Below are positions 1 to 8,609 of a DNA stretch of 61,349 bases, in pieces. Position 1 is the stretch's first letter; the number at the start of each line of letters is the position of its first letter. The position numbers were made by a program, and so were the translations under genes. Source of the DNA: an uncultured Bacilli bacterium (GTDB lineage: Bacteria > Bacillota_I > Bacilli_A > RF39 > UBA660); the NCBI GenBank assembly GCA_934131175.1, contig CAKOZD010000008.1:1-61349 (forward strand). The letters are read 5' to 3'. The notes below the pieces were generated by a model. It saw only the letters and a program-made list of their open reading frames with translations. It made no database searches and was not told where the DNA came from.

Positions 1-206
1 AGAATGATGACTCTAATTCTGATGTAGATAGTAAAAATAGTTCCGAGAGTTCTTCTAATGATGAGTCTTCACAGGATAATTCTAGTTCTTCCGACTCTGA
101 TGGTTCAGAGAATGATGACTCTAATTCTGATGTAGATAGTAAAAATAGTTCCGAGAGTTCTTCTAATGATGAGTCTTCACAGGATGATTCTAGTTCTTCT
201 GAATCT
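1..206 (+). repeat. 108-bp tandem repeat inside the VWA linker
   Basis: Bases from 3 and from 111 start two copies of a 108-bp (36-codon) unit. About 75 bases are identical before scattered differences appear. The copies keep the reading frame and encode Ser/Asp/Asn-rich residues, so copy-number change would only lengthen or shorten the linker. More copies may lie left of the window. Confidence 0.85.
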
Positions 207-1193
207 GATAGTTTAAAAGATAATGATTCTAACGAAGATGAAAAAGATTCACCTGATGAGAAAAATGGTGAAAATGAGAAGAATAAAGACGAGAAAGAAA
301 AAGATGATAGAAAGCCACTGGAAGAGAAAGAATCTGATAAAGAAAAACAAGAGAATAAAGATAATGATTTACATGAAAATAATGATAGTGACGATGAAAA
401 TGATTTTGATGACTTAATGAACAATTATGATGAAGATAATGATACAAGAAGAAATCGTAATACTACAAATAGTGATTCTTCTGGCAGTCCTAGTGATAAA
501 CTAAGTAGTATTCATAGTTCTAAAGTATATAAAACATTAAAGAAACTAGTTTCACTTAGTTACGAAAGATATACTAAAGGTACATATAAATATAATAAAA
601 AAGATATAGTTAAACATTATATTACAAATCAAAAATTTAGAATTATGGACGATATGGTAAGTCCTACTTTTAAACCTGATGTTTATGTATTTGACCTATC
701 ACCTTCTAATGATGATTCTCTTGAATTATATGTTAATACAATTAGTAGTGTTGCCTCTAAAGGTTCTATTATATATTTAACTTTTAATGAAAGAATACTT
801 AGAAAACTTACTATTAAGAAAAATAGTTCTTCAGGTATTGATGTTGAGAAAGTTGCTAACTCAAATACTACAAGATATCAAAATTTTGATTGTCAAATAT
901 TTGATGAATTCCGTTCTTTATATGATGAATTAAAAGATATTAAAGATAAGAAAATATATGTATTTTCAGATTTTGATGTTAGTGAAGAGATGTGTTCTTT
1001 GTCACAAGAAAATGATAGTATTGTTTGGTTTTCAACAGAAAATAGTGCTCATTATGGAGGCATGTTTGATTTTTATAGACCATACCCTACTACATATAAA
1101 GGATATTATGTTGAAACACAAGGAATTGATGATATTGAAAAATATGTTTTAGAAAAAAATAAAAGTAAATATAAAAAGAAAGGAAAAAGATAA
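3..1193 (+). CDS. VWA-domain protein with acidic repeat linker, 5' truncated
   Basis: The reading frame is open from the left edge (first full codon at base 3), so the N-terminus lies outside the window. The first ~135 visible residues are Ser/Asp/Glu/Lys-rich low complexity and include a 36-residue tandem repeat. The C-terminal ~200 residues look like a von Willebrand A-type domain: a MIDAS-like DLSPS (bases 693-707), then hydrophobic strands ending in IYVFSDFD and IVWFS. The last base of the TAA stop is the first base of the next ATG (TAATG), so translation is coupled to the metallopeptidase-like gene. In bacteria VWA proteins with acidic linkers often pair with MoxR-type AAA+ ATPases; one could lie just upstream but is not visible. 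The exact function is unknown. Confidence 0.75.
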   Translation, partial: NDDSNSDVDSKNSSESSSNDESSQDNSSSSDSDGSENDDSNSDVDSKNSSESSSNDESSQDDSSSSESDSLKDNDSNEDEKDSPDEKNGENEKNKDEKEKDDRKPLEEKESDKEKQENKDNDLHENNDSDDENDFDDLMNNYDEDNDTRRNRNTTNSDSSGSPSDKLSSIHSSKVYKTLKKLVSLSYERYTKGTYKYNKKDIVKHYITNQKFRIMDDMVSPTFKPDVYVFDLSPSNDDSLELYVNTISSVASKGSIIYLTFNERILRKLTIKKNSSSGIDVEKVANSNTTRYQNFDCQIFDEFRSLYDELKDIKDKKIYVFSDFDVSEEMCSLSQENDSIVWFSTENSAHYGGMFDFYRPYPTTYKGYYVETQGIDDIEKYVLEKNKSKYKKKGKR

Positions 1194-2200
1194 TGGAAAA
1201 TATTAAATTTAATAAACTATTAGATGAAAAATATTCTCTTATGAGTGATATTGCGAAAAAATATAATTATAATGATGAGTTACTTTCAATGATTACTTTT
1301 ATTTATGTTGCTTTTTACATGGATTTTGGAAAAGATGCTGACTTTCCTTTATATGATTTATTTAACAGAGTAAAAATAATATACGAACAAGGTAATGTTG
1401 CTGAAATTTCTGATAAATATGGATATGGTAAAATGAAAGCAGGAAGTGCCGCAGTAACTATTTTTACACCTAATTTTAGAGTATTTAATAATCCTGAAGA
1501 AAAACAAAATTCACAAGTTATTTTGCTTGGTACACATGTAGAAGATTATCTCGCAACACCAATTTTAAAACTTGAAATGCTAGCTCATGAAATAAGACAT
1601 GCACTGATGGGATATTACAATACTAATAAATTAATAGATGAAAATACTTATTATATGAGAAGTGGTTTGCAAGAAACATTTTATAAAAGAAAAGACTCTG
1701 ATAATAGAGTTACTAGTATTGATATGGCTAATACTTTAGATGAAGTAACTAATACTTATATAACTGAGATTATTGTTAATAGAATTATGTCTTTTACAAA
1801 CTATGATATTAAAAATAATAATTTAAGAAGATATTTAAGAAAATTGGGAACAAAACAACCAGATGGTAGATATAGAGCAATTGGTTATAATAATGAGGTT
1901 AGATTATTATATCCCCTACTTTTAAATGATATGTTTATAAACTTAGTTAATCAATGTGAGTTTGATGGAAATATAGATTTAGTTAGAAAATTTATTGAAA
2001 CTAATACAGACATTTGTAGTTATGACGATTTTTGTAAAATACTTGATGAAGTATATAATGGAAATATTTCTTTTGCAAAAGATGTTCAAGAAAAGAATAT
2101 GGATAAAATAAATAGACATGTTGAAAATATTAACAAAATTAAAAGTGTTGTTATGAGTATAAAAGAAAACCTTGATTGTCCAGTACTTAAAAAAGTATAA
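1193..2200 (+). CDS. putative zinc metallopeptidase-like protein (HEIRH)
   Basis: The protein is 335 aa with a HExxH-type motif, HEIRH at residues 132-136, preceded by a hydrophobic helix. A downstream helix around residues 182-195 (LDEVTNTYITE) offers Glu184 or Glu192 as a possible third zinc ligand. No signal peptide or membrane segment is seen, so it should be cytoplasmic. The start overlaps the stop of the VWA gene by one base, so the two are almost certainly co-expressed. VWA proteins coupled to metallopeptidase-like partners are known in bacteria, but the substrate is unknown. The family assignment is by motif only; the protein could also be a catalytically inactive scaffold. Confidence 0.65.
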   Translation: MENIKFNKLLDEKYSLMSDIAKKYNYNDELLSMITFIYVAFYMDFGKDADFPLYDLFNRVKIIYEQGNVAEISDKYGYGKMKAGSAAVTIFTPNFRVFNNPEEKQNSQVILLGTHVEDYLATPILKLEMLAHEIRHALMGYYNTNKLIDENTYYMRSGLQETFYKRKDSDNRVTSIDMANTLDEVTNTYITEIIVNRIMSFTNYDIKNNNLRRYLRKLGTKQPDGRYRAIGYNNEVRLLYPLLLNDMFINLVNQCEFDGNIDLVRKFIETNTDICSYDDFCKILDEVYNGNISFAKDVQEKNMDKINRHVENINKIKSVVMSIKENLDCPVLKKV

Positions 2201-2221
2201 TAACTAATTGGTGGTGATTTG

Positions 2222-3130
2222 ATGTTTAAAACAGATATTAATTTAAATTTATATAAAACTTTTTATAATGTTGCGAAATATGGTAGCATATCAAAAGCTG
2301 CTCAATACACTTTTACTTCTCAACCTGCCATTTCTAGAGCAATTAAAAAACTAGAGAGTGAACTTGGAGTTCAACTTTTCTATAGAACACTAGCTGGAGT
2401 TGAACTTACTGATATGGGAAAAGAACTTCTAGAGTTTGTTGAAAAGTCATATAATAATTTAATACTTGCAGAAAGAAGAATGATGGAGCGAGAAACATTA
2501 GAAAGAGGAAAACTTTCTATTGGAATGCCTTCAAATATCGGATCATTTTTCTTATTCGATAAGATTATAGATTTTCATAAACAATATCCTAATATAGAAG
2601 TTACTATTATTACTGGTTCTACATCTAAACTAATTAGTTTACTTAATTCACATAATGTAGACTTTGTTATTGACACATCTCCTATTGACGCTAAACTAGA
2701 TGAGAATTTTATAGTCTCTAAGTTAGACGAAGTAGAATATTGTTTTGCAGTAAAAAATAATTCAAATAGTAATTATTCAAATATTAATAGTCTATCTTTA
2801 CTTGCAGATAAGCCATTAATATTACCAATTCCTGGTACTGCTAATAGAAATGATTTAGATAAACTTTTATTAAAAAATAATATTTCTATTAATAATGTTA
2901 TAAATATTCATACGAGTGAAATGATAATATCAGCAATAAAGAAAGATTTGGGTATTGGATATATAATTTATAATTTAATTGATGATGATGTAAAAAACGG
3001 AGAAATTAAAGTTTTAGATATAAAAGAAAAATTGCCTACAGTAGATATTAATATTATTTATGATAAGTCTTTTTTAACTACTGCTCCTCTTAAATTTATA
3101 GAAAATTATATGGATTATGAATTAAAGTAA
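2222..3130 (+). CDS. LysR-family transcriptional regulator
   Basis: The protein is 302 aa. The N-terminal winged helix-turn-helix (about residues 5-65) has the classic LysR pattern, with SISKAAQ, SQPAISRAIKKLE and LGVQLFYR. The rest matches the two-lobed LysR effector-binding domain (GxLSIGMPS, then a central IxxxG segment). A TTG precedes the ATG by one codon; I chose the ATG at 2222 because GGTGGTGAT lies just upstream. It follows the metallopeptidase-like gene by 21 nt and is probably co-transcribed with it. A strong terminator follows. The effector and targets cannot be read from the sequence. Confidence 0.9.
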   Translation: MFKTDINLNLYKTFYNVAKYGSISKAAQYTFTSQPAISRAIKKLESELGVQLFYRTLAGVELTDMGKELLEFVEKSYNNLILAERRMMERETLERGKLSIGMPSNIGSFFLFDKIIDFHKQYPNIEVTIITGSTSKLISLLNSHNVDFVIDTSPIDAKLDENFIVSKLDEVEYCFAVKNNSNSNYSNINSLSLLADKPLILPIPGTANRNDLDKLLLKNNISINNVINIHTSEMIISAIKKDLGIGYIIYNLIDDDVKNGEIKVLDIKEKLPTVDINIIYDKSFLTTAPLKFIENYMDYELK

Positions 3131-3185
3131 TAAAGTATATATCAAATTGTTATATATATAATTTATATTTAATAGTGATATTTAT

Positions 3186-3216
3186 AAAAGGTATTTGTCT
3201 ATAATACCTTTTTATT
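3186..3216 (+). terminator. Rho-independent terminator after the LysR gene
   Basis: A 10-bp stem AAAAGGTATT/AATACCTTTT with a 7-nt loop runs into a T-rich tract. It separates the LysR gene from the radical SAM gene. Confidence 0.8.
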
Positions 3217-3245
3217 TTAGAATTTTACTTGTAGGGAGTGAAAAT

Positions 3246-4232
3246 ATGATTAAAAATATTGGTATATTTAAAGATTTTTCTGATGAAACATTAAAATTTG
3301 TTTATGATGCTGGGGAGAAAAAAATAATTGAAATGTCTTTATTATTTAATAAAGAAGACATGGACGTTATATGTGTACCTACTCATCATTTTTGTAATTT
3401 AGGTTGTAAGATGTGTCATTTAACTAATAAAGGATTAAATAAAGCTATGGTTCCTATTAAGTATGAAGATTTTATTGAAGGACTCACTTTTTCTCTTACT
3501 AAGCACAATAAGAAAAGAACCAATAAAAAGAAATTACTTATATCTTTTATGGGAGTTGGAGAACCTCTTCTTAATTTAAAATTAATTGAAGATGTTTATA
3601 ATAATGAAGATATTATTAGAAAAATCGGTTATGATGACGTTGGATATGCTATTGCGACTATGATGCCTAATAACAATATTTTAAAATTAAGAGATTTGGT
3701 TTGTAAATTAAATATTCCTTTAAAGGTACATTTTTCTATGCATTCACCAATTGATGAGGAAAGATTTGATTTAATTCCTAGTACAAAGGTTTCTATTGAA
3801 GAAGCATTATCATATCTAGTTGAATATAGAAAGTCTCTTCAAGAAAATAAAACTATTATGGATAAATATATAAAACTACATAGAACTAATGATCCTGTAG
3901 AAATACATTATACTTTAATTAAAGGAGTTAATGATGGTGATTTAGAACTTAATAAAGTTTGTGAATTATTAGAAAAATATATGATTCCGATTAAGTTTAT
4001 TAGATTCAATCCAATAAATAGTTTAGAAAGAAGTACTAATGAAGAAAAATGGACTAGTACAATAAAGATAAAGGTTCCAACTCTTAGAATTAAAACTTAT
4101 TCTCCTCCAGGTAGAGAAGTTGGTAGTTCGTGTGGTGAATTTACTAAACATTATTATCATGAAGAGATTGAAACAGAGGAACAAAGAAAAGAATTTGAAA
4201 AATGGGAAAAAGAACATCTTATTACAGAATAA
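3246..4232 (+). CDS. RlmN/Cfr-type radical SAM enzyme lacking most of the N-terminal domain
   Basis: The protein is 328 aa from the ATG at 3246, chosen for the AGGGAG ribosome site just upstream. An earlier in-frame TTG lies inside the preceding terminator. It has the radical SAM motif C50-xxx-C54-xx-C57, FMGVGEP (the SAM-binding GEP), and a Cys in SSCGEF (Cys296). Cys43 lies exactly seven residues before the first cluster cysteine. In RlmN/Cfr these two extra cysteines carry out C2 or C8 adenosine methylation of 23S rRNA or tRNA, so both catalytic cysteines appear conserved. Only 42 residues precede Cys43, against about 117 in E. coli RlmN, so the N-terminal RNA-recognition domain is missing or minimal. 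The substrate may differ from that of RlmN. Cfr-like resistance is possible but not supported by anything specific. Confidence 0.85.
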   Translation: MIKNIGIFKDFSDETLKFVYDAGEKKIIEMSLLFNKEDMDVICVPTHHFCNLGCKMCHLTNKGLNKAMVPIKYEDFIEGLTFSLTKHNKKRTNKKKLLISFMGVGEPLLNLKLIEDVYNNEDIIRKIGYDDVGYAIATMMPNNNILKLRDLVCKLNIPLKVHFSMHSPIDEERFDLIPSTKVSIEEALSYLVEYRKSLQENKTIMDKYIKLHRTNDPVEIHYTLIKGVNDGDLELNKVCELLEKYMIPIKFIRFNPINSLERSTNEEKWTSTIKIKVPTLRIKTYSPPGREVGSSCGEFTKHYYHEEIETEEQRKEFEKWEKEHLITE

Positions 4233-4266
4233 AAAAGACTTCATTGAATTATCAATGAGGTCTTTT
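4233..4266. terminator. bidirectional terminator between convergent genes
   Basis: A 15-bp near-perfect stem (AAAAGACTTCATTGA against TCAATGAGGTCTTTT) with a 4-nt loop has A-tract and T-tract on either side. It serves the radical SAM gene on plus and the surface protein gene on minus. Confidence 0.85.
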
Positions 4267-4267
4267 A

Positions 4268-5989
4268 TTAATTTACTTTTTCAGTTTTATATGTAAATCT
4301 CCATGGATGTTGGATGTTTACATGATTACCAATAATTAACACTGGTGCTCCTATATCAGTTGTTACTTCTCCTTCTTCTATAAGTGCTGTTGGACTAGCT
4401 AAATCATATTTTTCAGAACTTATTGAAGGTGCTCTTAATGTTGTTCCTGAGGAAGATGTATCTCTTAATTCAAAGTATAATTGATATTTATAGTCTTTTG
4501 TAGAATCTATTCCAGGATCATTCTTTAAGAATTGATATGTATGTCGTACTTTATCACCTGTTTTGTATATTGGATTAGTTAAATATGTTTCCTTATAAAG
4601 CCCTTCTAAACTATCTGCCATTTTGTGATCTTCTAAATCAACATGAACAGTAAATGTTTGAACTTTGTTATCATTTACACCAAATACTTCTATAATTCCA
4701 GTATCATACCATACAACTGTCATATTAGTTCCATTTTTTGCGAATGTTTTTATATCAGAAATATTTCCAATATTATCGTCCGTGTCATCTATTTCATAAA
4801 TATTAAGTCTAAATTTATAATTATCAAAAGTATATCCTTTATTAATCCAAATCATACTCATACCTATATCTTGAATTAATTTTGGACTACCAAACTCACC
4901 TGTTACAAAATCATATCCAAATGACTGAATACCTAAATTTCCACCAACATTTATAAAACATACTCTAAAATTATTAAATTCTGAAACATTATTTGTTCCG
5001 CTAATATATTCTACTTCTATTTTATAACTTTTTCCTTTTTCAAATAATAATTTTTCATTTGGATAAGATGCATTCGAAATGAATTTTCCTTCTGTTCCAG
5101 CTACGAAATAATCAGTTAATCTTATATTTACTTGATCAGTTGAAGTACCATTAATTTCATATAAGCCATTTCCATATGATTTAACTTTTATTCCATTAAC
5201 AGCATCAGACATTTCAAATATTCCGAATCTATCTGTTATTCCACTAGACTTTAAAGTAATAGATAAGTCACCTTCAATATTTGTTATTGTTAAAATATTA
5301 TTACTATAACTATATTTATTTGAACTAATTTCTTTATTATTTTCTAAAATATAGAATTCTCTTCCTGTTGGTTTAGTTACATTTAATGATATTGTATCTC
5401 CTTCAATTGTATACTGAGGTAATAAATTGCTATTATCAATATCATTATATGTAATTGAATATATCTGTTTAAAATTAAAGTCACATCTTATATCAAATGT
5501 AGTATTTTCACTATTATATGTATTATCATTATATGAAACTTTTAATTTTAATGTTTTTTTCATACCTAGATTACAACTATTATCATCACATAATTTTTCT
5601 TTTAAATTATAATTTAGTATTTCAAATTTTAAATTCTGATTATTAGTTGTTATATCTTTTATTCCCATTATGGTATTTCCTAAATTATATACATCTATAT
5701 CATATATAATATAAGAGTCTATATTTGGAAGAGTAACTCTAGAAGTTATATTAGAAACATTATAATCTTCATAATGACTAACAGCATTGTTAGAACTTGA
5801 TACTGAAACTTTTGCTATACGAATATCTTTTTCAATTCTTACTGATGCTGCTAAATCTTCTATTTGTAAATTATTTTGAAAAGCAGAAAAACCTACACTT
5901 AAAAAAAGAATAGTTACAACAATTAAGCTATAAACTACTGTTCTTTTATTAAGTTTAATACCTTTACTCATTGCAATTATTCTATTCAT
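4268..5989 (-). CDS. SipW-type-signal surface protein (large)
   Basis: The protein is 573 aa. It begins with basic residues, one hydrophobic segment (about 19-40) and the SVGFSAF motif typical of signal peptides cleaved by SipW-type peptidases, as in TasA/camelysin-like fibre proteins. A beta-rich extracellular region follows; residues ~180-250 (YSITYNDID... to a DLSITLKSSG end) resemble InlB/Listeria-Bacteroides-type repeats. No LPxTG sorting motif is visible. GGTGAT precedes the ATG. It is the last gene of the minus-strand fibre locus, 15 nt after the DUF5305-like gene. It is probably exported by the neighbouring signal peptidase and may be an adhesin or fibre tip; that role is inferred. 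Confidence 0.75.
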   Translation of the reverse strand: MNRIIAMSKGIKLNKRTVVYSLIVVTILFLSVGFSAFQNNLQIEDLAASVRIEKDIRIAKVSVSSSNNAVSHYEDYNVSNITSRVTLPNIDSYIIYDIDVYNLGNTIMGIKDITTNNQNLKFEILNYNLKEKLCDDNSCNLGMKKTLKLKVSYNDNTYNSENTTFDIRCDFNFKQIYSITYNDIDNSNLLPQYTIEGDTISLNVTKPTGREFYILENNKEISSNKYSYSNNILTITNIEGDLSITLKSSGITDRFGIFEMSDAVNGIKVKSYGNGLYEINGTSTDQVNIRLTDYFVAGTEGKFISNASYPNEKLLFEKGKSYKIEVEYISGTNNVSEFNNFRVCFINVGGNLGIQSFGYDFVTGEFGSPKLIQDIGMSMIWINKGYTFDNYKFRLNIYEIDDTDDNIGNISDIKTFAKNGTNMTVVWYDTGIIEVFGVNDNKVQTFTVHVDLEDHKMADSLEGLYKETYLTNPIYKTGDKVRHTYQFLKNDPGIDSTKDYKYQLYFELRDTSSSGTTLRAPSISSEKYDLASPTALIEEGEVTTDIGAPVLIIGNHVNIQHPWRFTYKTEKVN

Positions 5990-6004
5990 TTTTTATCACC
6001 ACTT

Positions 6005-7405
6005 TTATTTATTTTCTTCCATATCAACAGCTTTTATAGTTAATAAATATAAATTCTTATTATTAGTTATGTATAAGTGACATTTTTGATGTTTAGCAAC
6101 TTCATAATACATAATTGGTAATCTTAAGTTATCTCTTACATCTATTAACTCACCAAAACTATTTACTTTAGTTATGTAATATTTATTGAATTTAGGAAGA
6201 GTTGATGTTTCTACTATTAGTCTATCATATTCTCTTAGTATCTTTTCAATAAACTTATCATAATTATTTTTCTTTTCTTTAGTTAAAGATAACATTTTAG
6301 CAACTTTTAAACTTGAAATTAAACAAATAATTAATGAAATTACTCCTATAAATAAACAAATAATATTTTTTAGTGTAAAGATACTTGATTCTATATTTTG
6401 TGTTTCTTGTTTATTTATTCCAGAAGATGCCATATTTATATTAATTGATTTTTGTGATAATGGAATATTTAATACTACTGGACTTGGAGATGTTACTTTA
6501 ACATCTTCAGTAGTACTATTTGTATGATATACTTGGAAAGATACTTCTAGATAACTATTTGTTTCTATTCCATATTGTGATTTAAAATTACTTGCTATAG
6601 CATTATAGTAATCATAATCAATATCTACATTTTGAGATATTTTATACTCATTATTAATCTTAGATATTCCTTCTGATGTTTTTGGTTTTAAAATATATTT
6701 TTGCTCATAATACTTAGAAGTATTATCAGTATTAGATATAACCAATTTAGCATCTACTTCATATTCTGTTTTTATATCTAAATCTTTACTTGTACTTAAA
6801 TCATAATCAAATGTTAATGCTACATTTTTAATTAAAGTTGATACATAACTCATATTTTTATCAAGACAATTTTGAGTATAAAAATTATTATTTTTTAAAC
6901 ATACTTTATAATCTACATTACCATATTGACTATATGATACTGCTTCTTTTTCAGTATTATTTAAAGCATAATATATAGTTCCTATTGATAATACTAAAGT
7001 AATTATTGATAATATTATTTTCTTTGTTATCTTTCTTTCATATGATTCATATTTTATTTTTGTAAAATCTTTCTTTTCTACAACTTCAGGTATTTCAGTT
7101 TTTTCTTTTTCTTTTGAATATTCATTCTTTTCTTCTTTTATTTCAGTAGTTTTTTCTTGGTCTTCTTGTTTTTCTTGTTTATTTTCTTGATGTGTTATAT
7201 TTTCTTCTTTTTTCACTTGTTTTTCTTCTTTTGGCTCTTTTTCTTTTACTTCTGAAATATTATTTTCGTTATTATGTTTTTTCTTTTTTTTCTTTTTCTG
7301 ATTTTGTTCATTTAATAAGTCTTCTGGTATTTTAAAATCCACTAAAGTTTTTGATGTTACTTCTTTTATTTCTTTACTATCATTATTATCTTTATGTTCA
7401 CTCAT
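6005..7405 (-). CDS. DUF5305-like two-TM membrane protein with Lys/Glu-rich N-terminus
   Basis: The protein is 466 aa. I chose the ATG at 7405 because AAGGAGG sits just upstream; an in-frame ATG at 7432 would overlap the preceding gene. Residues 1-125 are charged low complexity (Lys/Glu/Gln). Two membrane helices (about 130-148 and 340-360) flank a beta-rich outer domain with one Cys pair. The cytoplasmic tail (YDRLIVET... SFGELIDVRDNLRLPIMYY) matches the pattern I recall for DUF5305, a family found beside signal peptidases in archaea and bacteria. It sits between the SipW-type peptidase and its likely substrate, so a role in fibre export or assembly is plausible but inferred. Confidence 0.65.
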   Translation of the reverse strand: MSEHKDNNDSKEIKEVTSKTLVDFKIPEDLLNEQNQKKKKKKKHNNENNISEVKEKEPKEEKQVKKEENITHQENKQEKQEDQEKTTEIKEEKNEYSKEKEKTEIPEVVEKKDFTKIKYESYERKITKKIILSIITLVLSIGTIYYALNNTEKEAVSYSQYGNVDYKVCLKNNNFYTQNCLDKNMSYVSTLIKNVALTFDYDLSTSKDLDIKTEYEVDAKLVISNTDNTSKYYEQKYILKPKTSEGISKINNEYKISQNVDIDYDYYNAIASNFKSQYGIETNSYLEVSFQVYHTNSTTEDVKVTSPSPVVLNIPLSQKSININMASSGINKQETQNIESSIFTLKNIICLFIGVISLIICLISSLKVAKMLSLTKEKKNNYDKFIEKILREYDRLIVETSTLPKFNKYYITKVNSFGELIDVRDNLRLPIMYYEVAKHQKCHLYITNNKNLYLLTIKAVDMEENK

Positions 7406-7418
7406 CTTATTTTCCTCC

Positions 7419-8555
7419 TTACCATATTTCATTTATCATTACAGTTGGATAGCCAATCCAAGGTATTTTTTTATTTACTATACCAATGATCATATCTTTT
7501 GTGATTTTATATTCATCCATGTTGCTATTAGCATCACCTTTAGTATATACAATTAGTTCATCATCTGTTTTCACTTCTTTATATATACGGTGTACCACTA
7601 CTTTATCATTATAATTATAGGCTATTACTTTACCTACTTCTAAGTCTTTTTCTTTAAATTCTTTGTTAACTATTACAACATCACCTTTATTTATATTAGG
7701 TACCATTGAACCTGTTGCAATTGCAATAGCATAAAATTTAAAATATCCTGATACAAAATAAATCATCATTATTAGTATTAGAATTATAGGTATTTCATAT
7801 ACTATTTTTAATTTCATAGTCTTTTTGTGTTCTAGTACTATTGCTTCAGTTTTATCTTTCTTTAACCAGTTATTTAATCTAAGAATAAGTAATACTGGTA
7901 AAATAAAGAATATAATTGAATATAAATACTCATTTGGATTAGGTACTATTGGTAATAAATATTTATATAAATACATTATCATTAAATATACTAAACTTGG
8001 TATATAACCAAAATAGTATGTCATCCAACTACATAGTATATTTTCAGTAATTGTTGGAATTATTGTTAAAGCGAGCAATAAGAAAGTTTGTTTTGAAAAA
8101 CTCAATGAACCTATTGACATTGCTATTGTACAATCCATACAAATAAATGCCACTATTATTAGTGCTATTATCCCCTTTTTATCCCCAGCTTTAGTAATTA
8201 ATGTATATCTTAAATATTCTTTTGCTAAAATGTATAAAACTATTGGTAAAATTATATTTGTAATAGATTTAATTGTTAAATATTTTCCCACTTTAGCAAA
8301 GCTTATAAATATTCCTGATAGGTAATATAAAATAAAAAATGTCATTAAAAATATTATAATTTCTAATACAATATCTTTTACATACCTATGTCTATCTTTT
8401 TCGTAACCAAATACTTTTTTTGTTATTATTAAAAGTATTACTGTAAATAAGAATAATGTCCATCTATTAAATAATTTAAATACAAAACTATTTAATAACA
8501 TTATAAGTATTATAATTAAGGAAAATATAATAAGTCTTTTAAAACTTTTTTTCAT
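7419..8555 (-). CDS. sipW: SipW-type (S26B) signal peptidase with N-terminal polytopic domain
   Basis: The protein is 378 aa, about twice the usual SipW length. The C-terminal ~120 residues hold the S26B catalytic pattern: TGSMVP with Ser283, VVHRI with His322 in place of the bacterial Lys, and TKGDAN with Asp341. A transmembrane helix lies just before the Ser box (252-272). Residues 1-235 form roughly seven hydrophobic helices of unknown kinship, so the enzyme is anchored to or fused with a polytopic membrane domain. It lies 54 nt downstream of the TasA-like gene across a terminator. It should cleave the SipW-type signals of the two flanking surface proteins. Confidence 0.85.
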   Translation of the reverse strand: MKKSFKRLIIFSLIIILIMLLNSFVFKLFNRWTLFLFTVILLIITKKVFGYEKDRHRYVKDIVLEIIIFLMTFFILYYLSGIFISFAKVGKYLTIKSITNIILPIVLYILAKEYLRYTLITKAGDKKGIIALIIVAFICMDCTIAMSIGSLSFSKQTFLLLALTIIPTITENILCSWMTYYFGYIPSLVYLMIMYLYKYLLPIVPNPNEYLYSIIFFILPVLLILRLNNWLKKDKTEAIVLEHKKTMKLKIVYEIPIILILIMMIYFVSGYFKFYAIAIATGSMVPNINKGDVVIVNKEFKEKDLEVGKVIAYNYNDKVVVHRIYKEVKTDDELIVYTKGDANSNMDEYKITKDMIIGIVNKKIPWIGYPTVMINEIW

Positions 8556-8572
8556 ATTTTTATTCTCCTTCT

Positions 8573-8605
8573 AAAAAAATAACACAGTATTTTACTGTGT
8601 CATTT
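8573..8605 (-). terminator. internal terminator between the fibre subunit and signal peptidase genes
   Basis: On the minus strand an 8-bp stem (ACACAGTA/TACTGTGT) with a 3-nt loop is followed by a run of seven T. It sits after the TasA-like stop and before sipW, so read-through would set the ratio of subunit to enzyme. Confidence 0.8.
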
Positions 8606-8609
8606 TATT

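Noticed and set aside
223..417. Met/Lys-rich ORF overlapping the acidic linker
   Set aside because: It is a shadow of the VWA frame, which is open through this whole stretch; composition is an artefact of AAG/GAT-rich DNA.
3195..3245. TTG-initiated N-terminal extension of the radical SAM gene
   Set aside because: The extension would start inside the terminator hairpin and has no ribosome site; ATG 3246 has AGGGAG.
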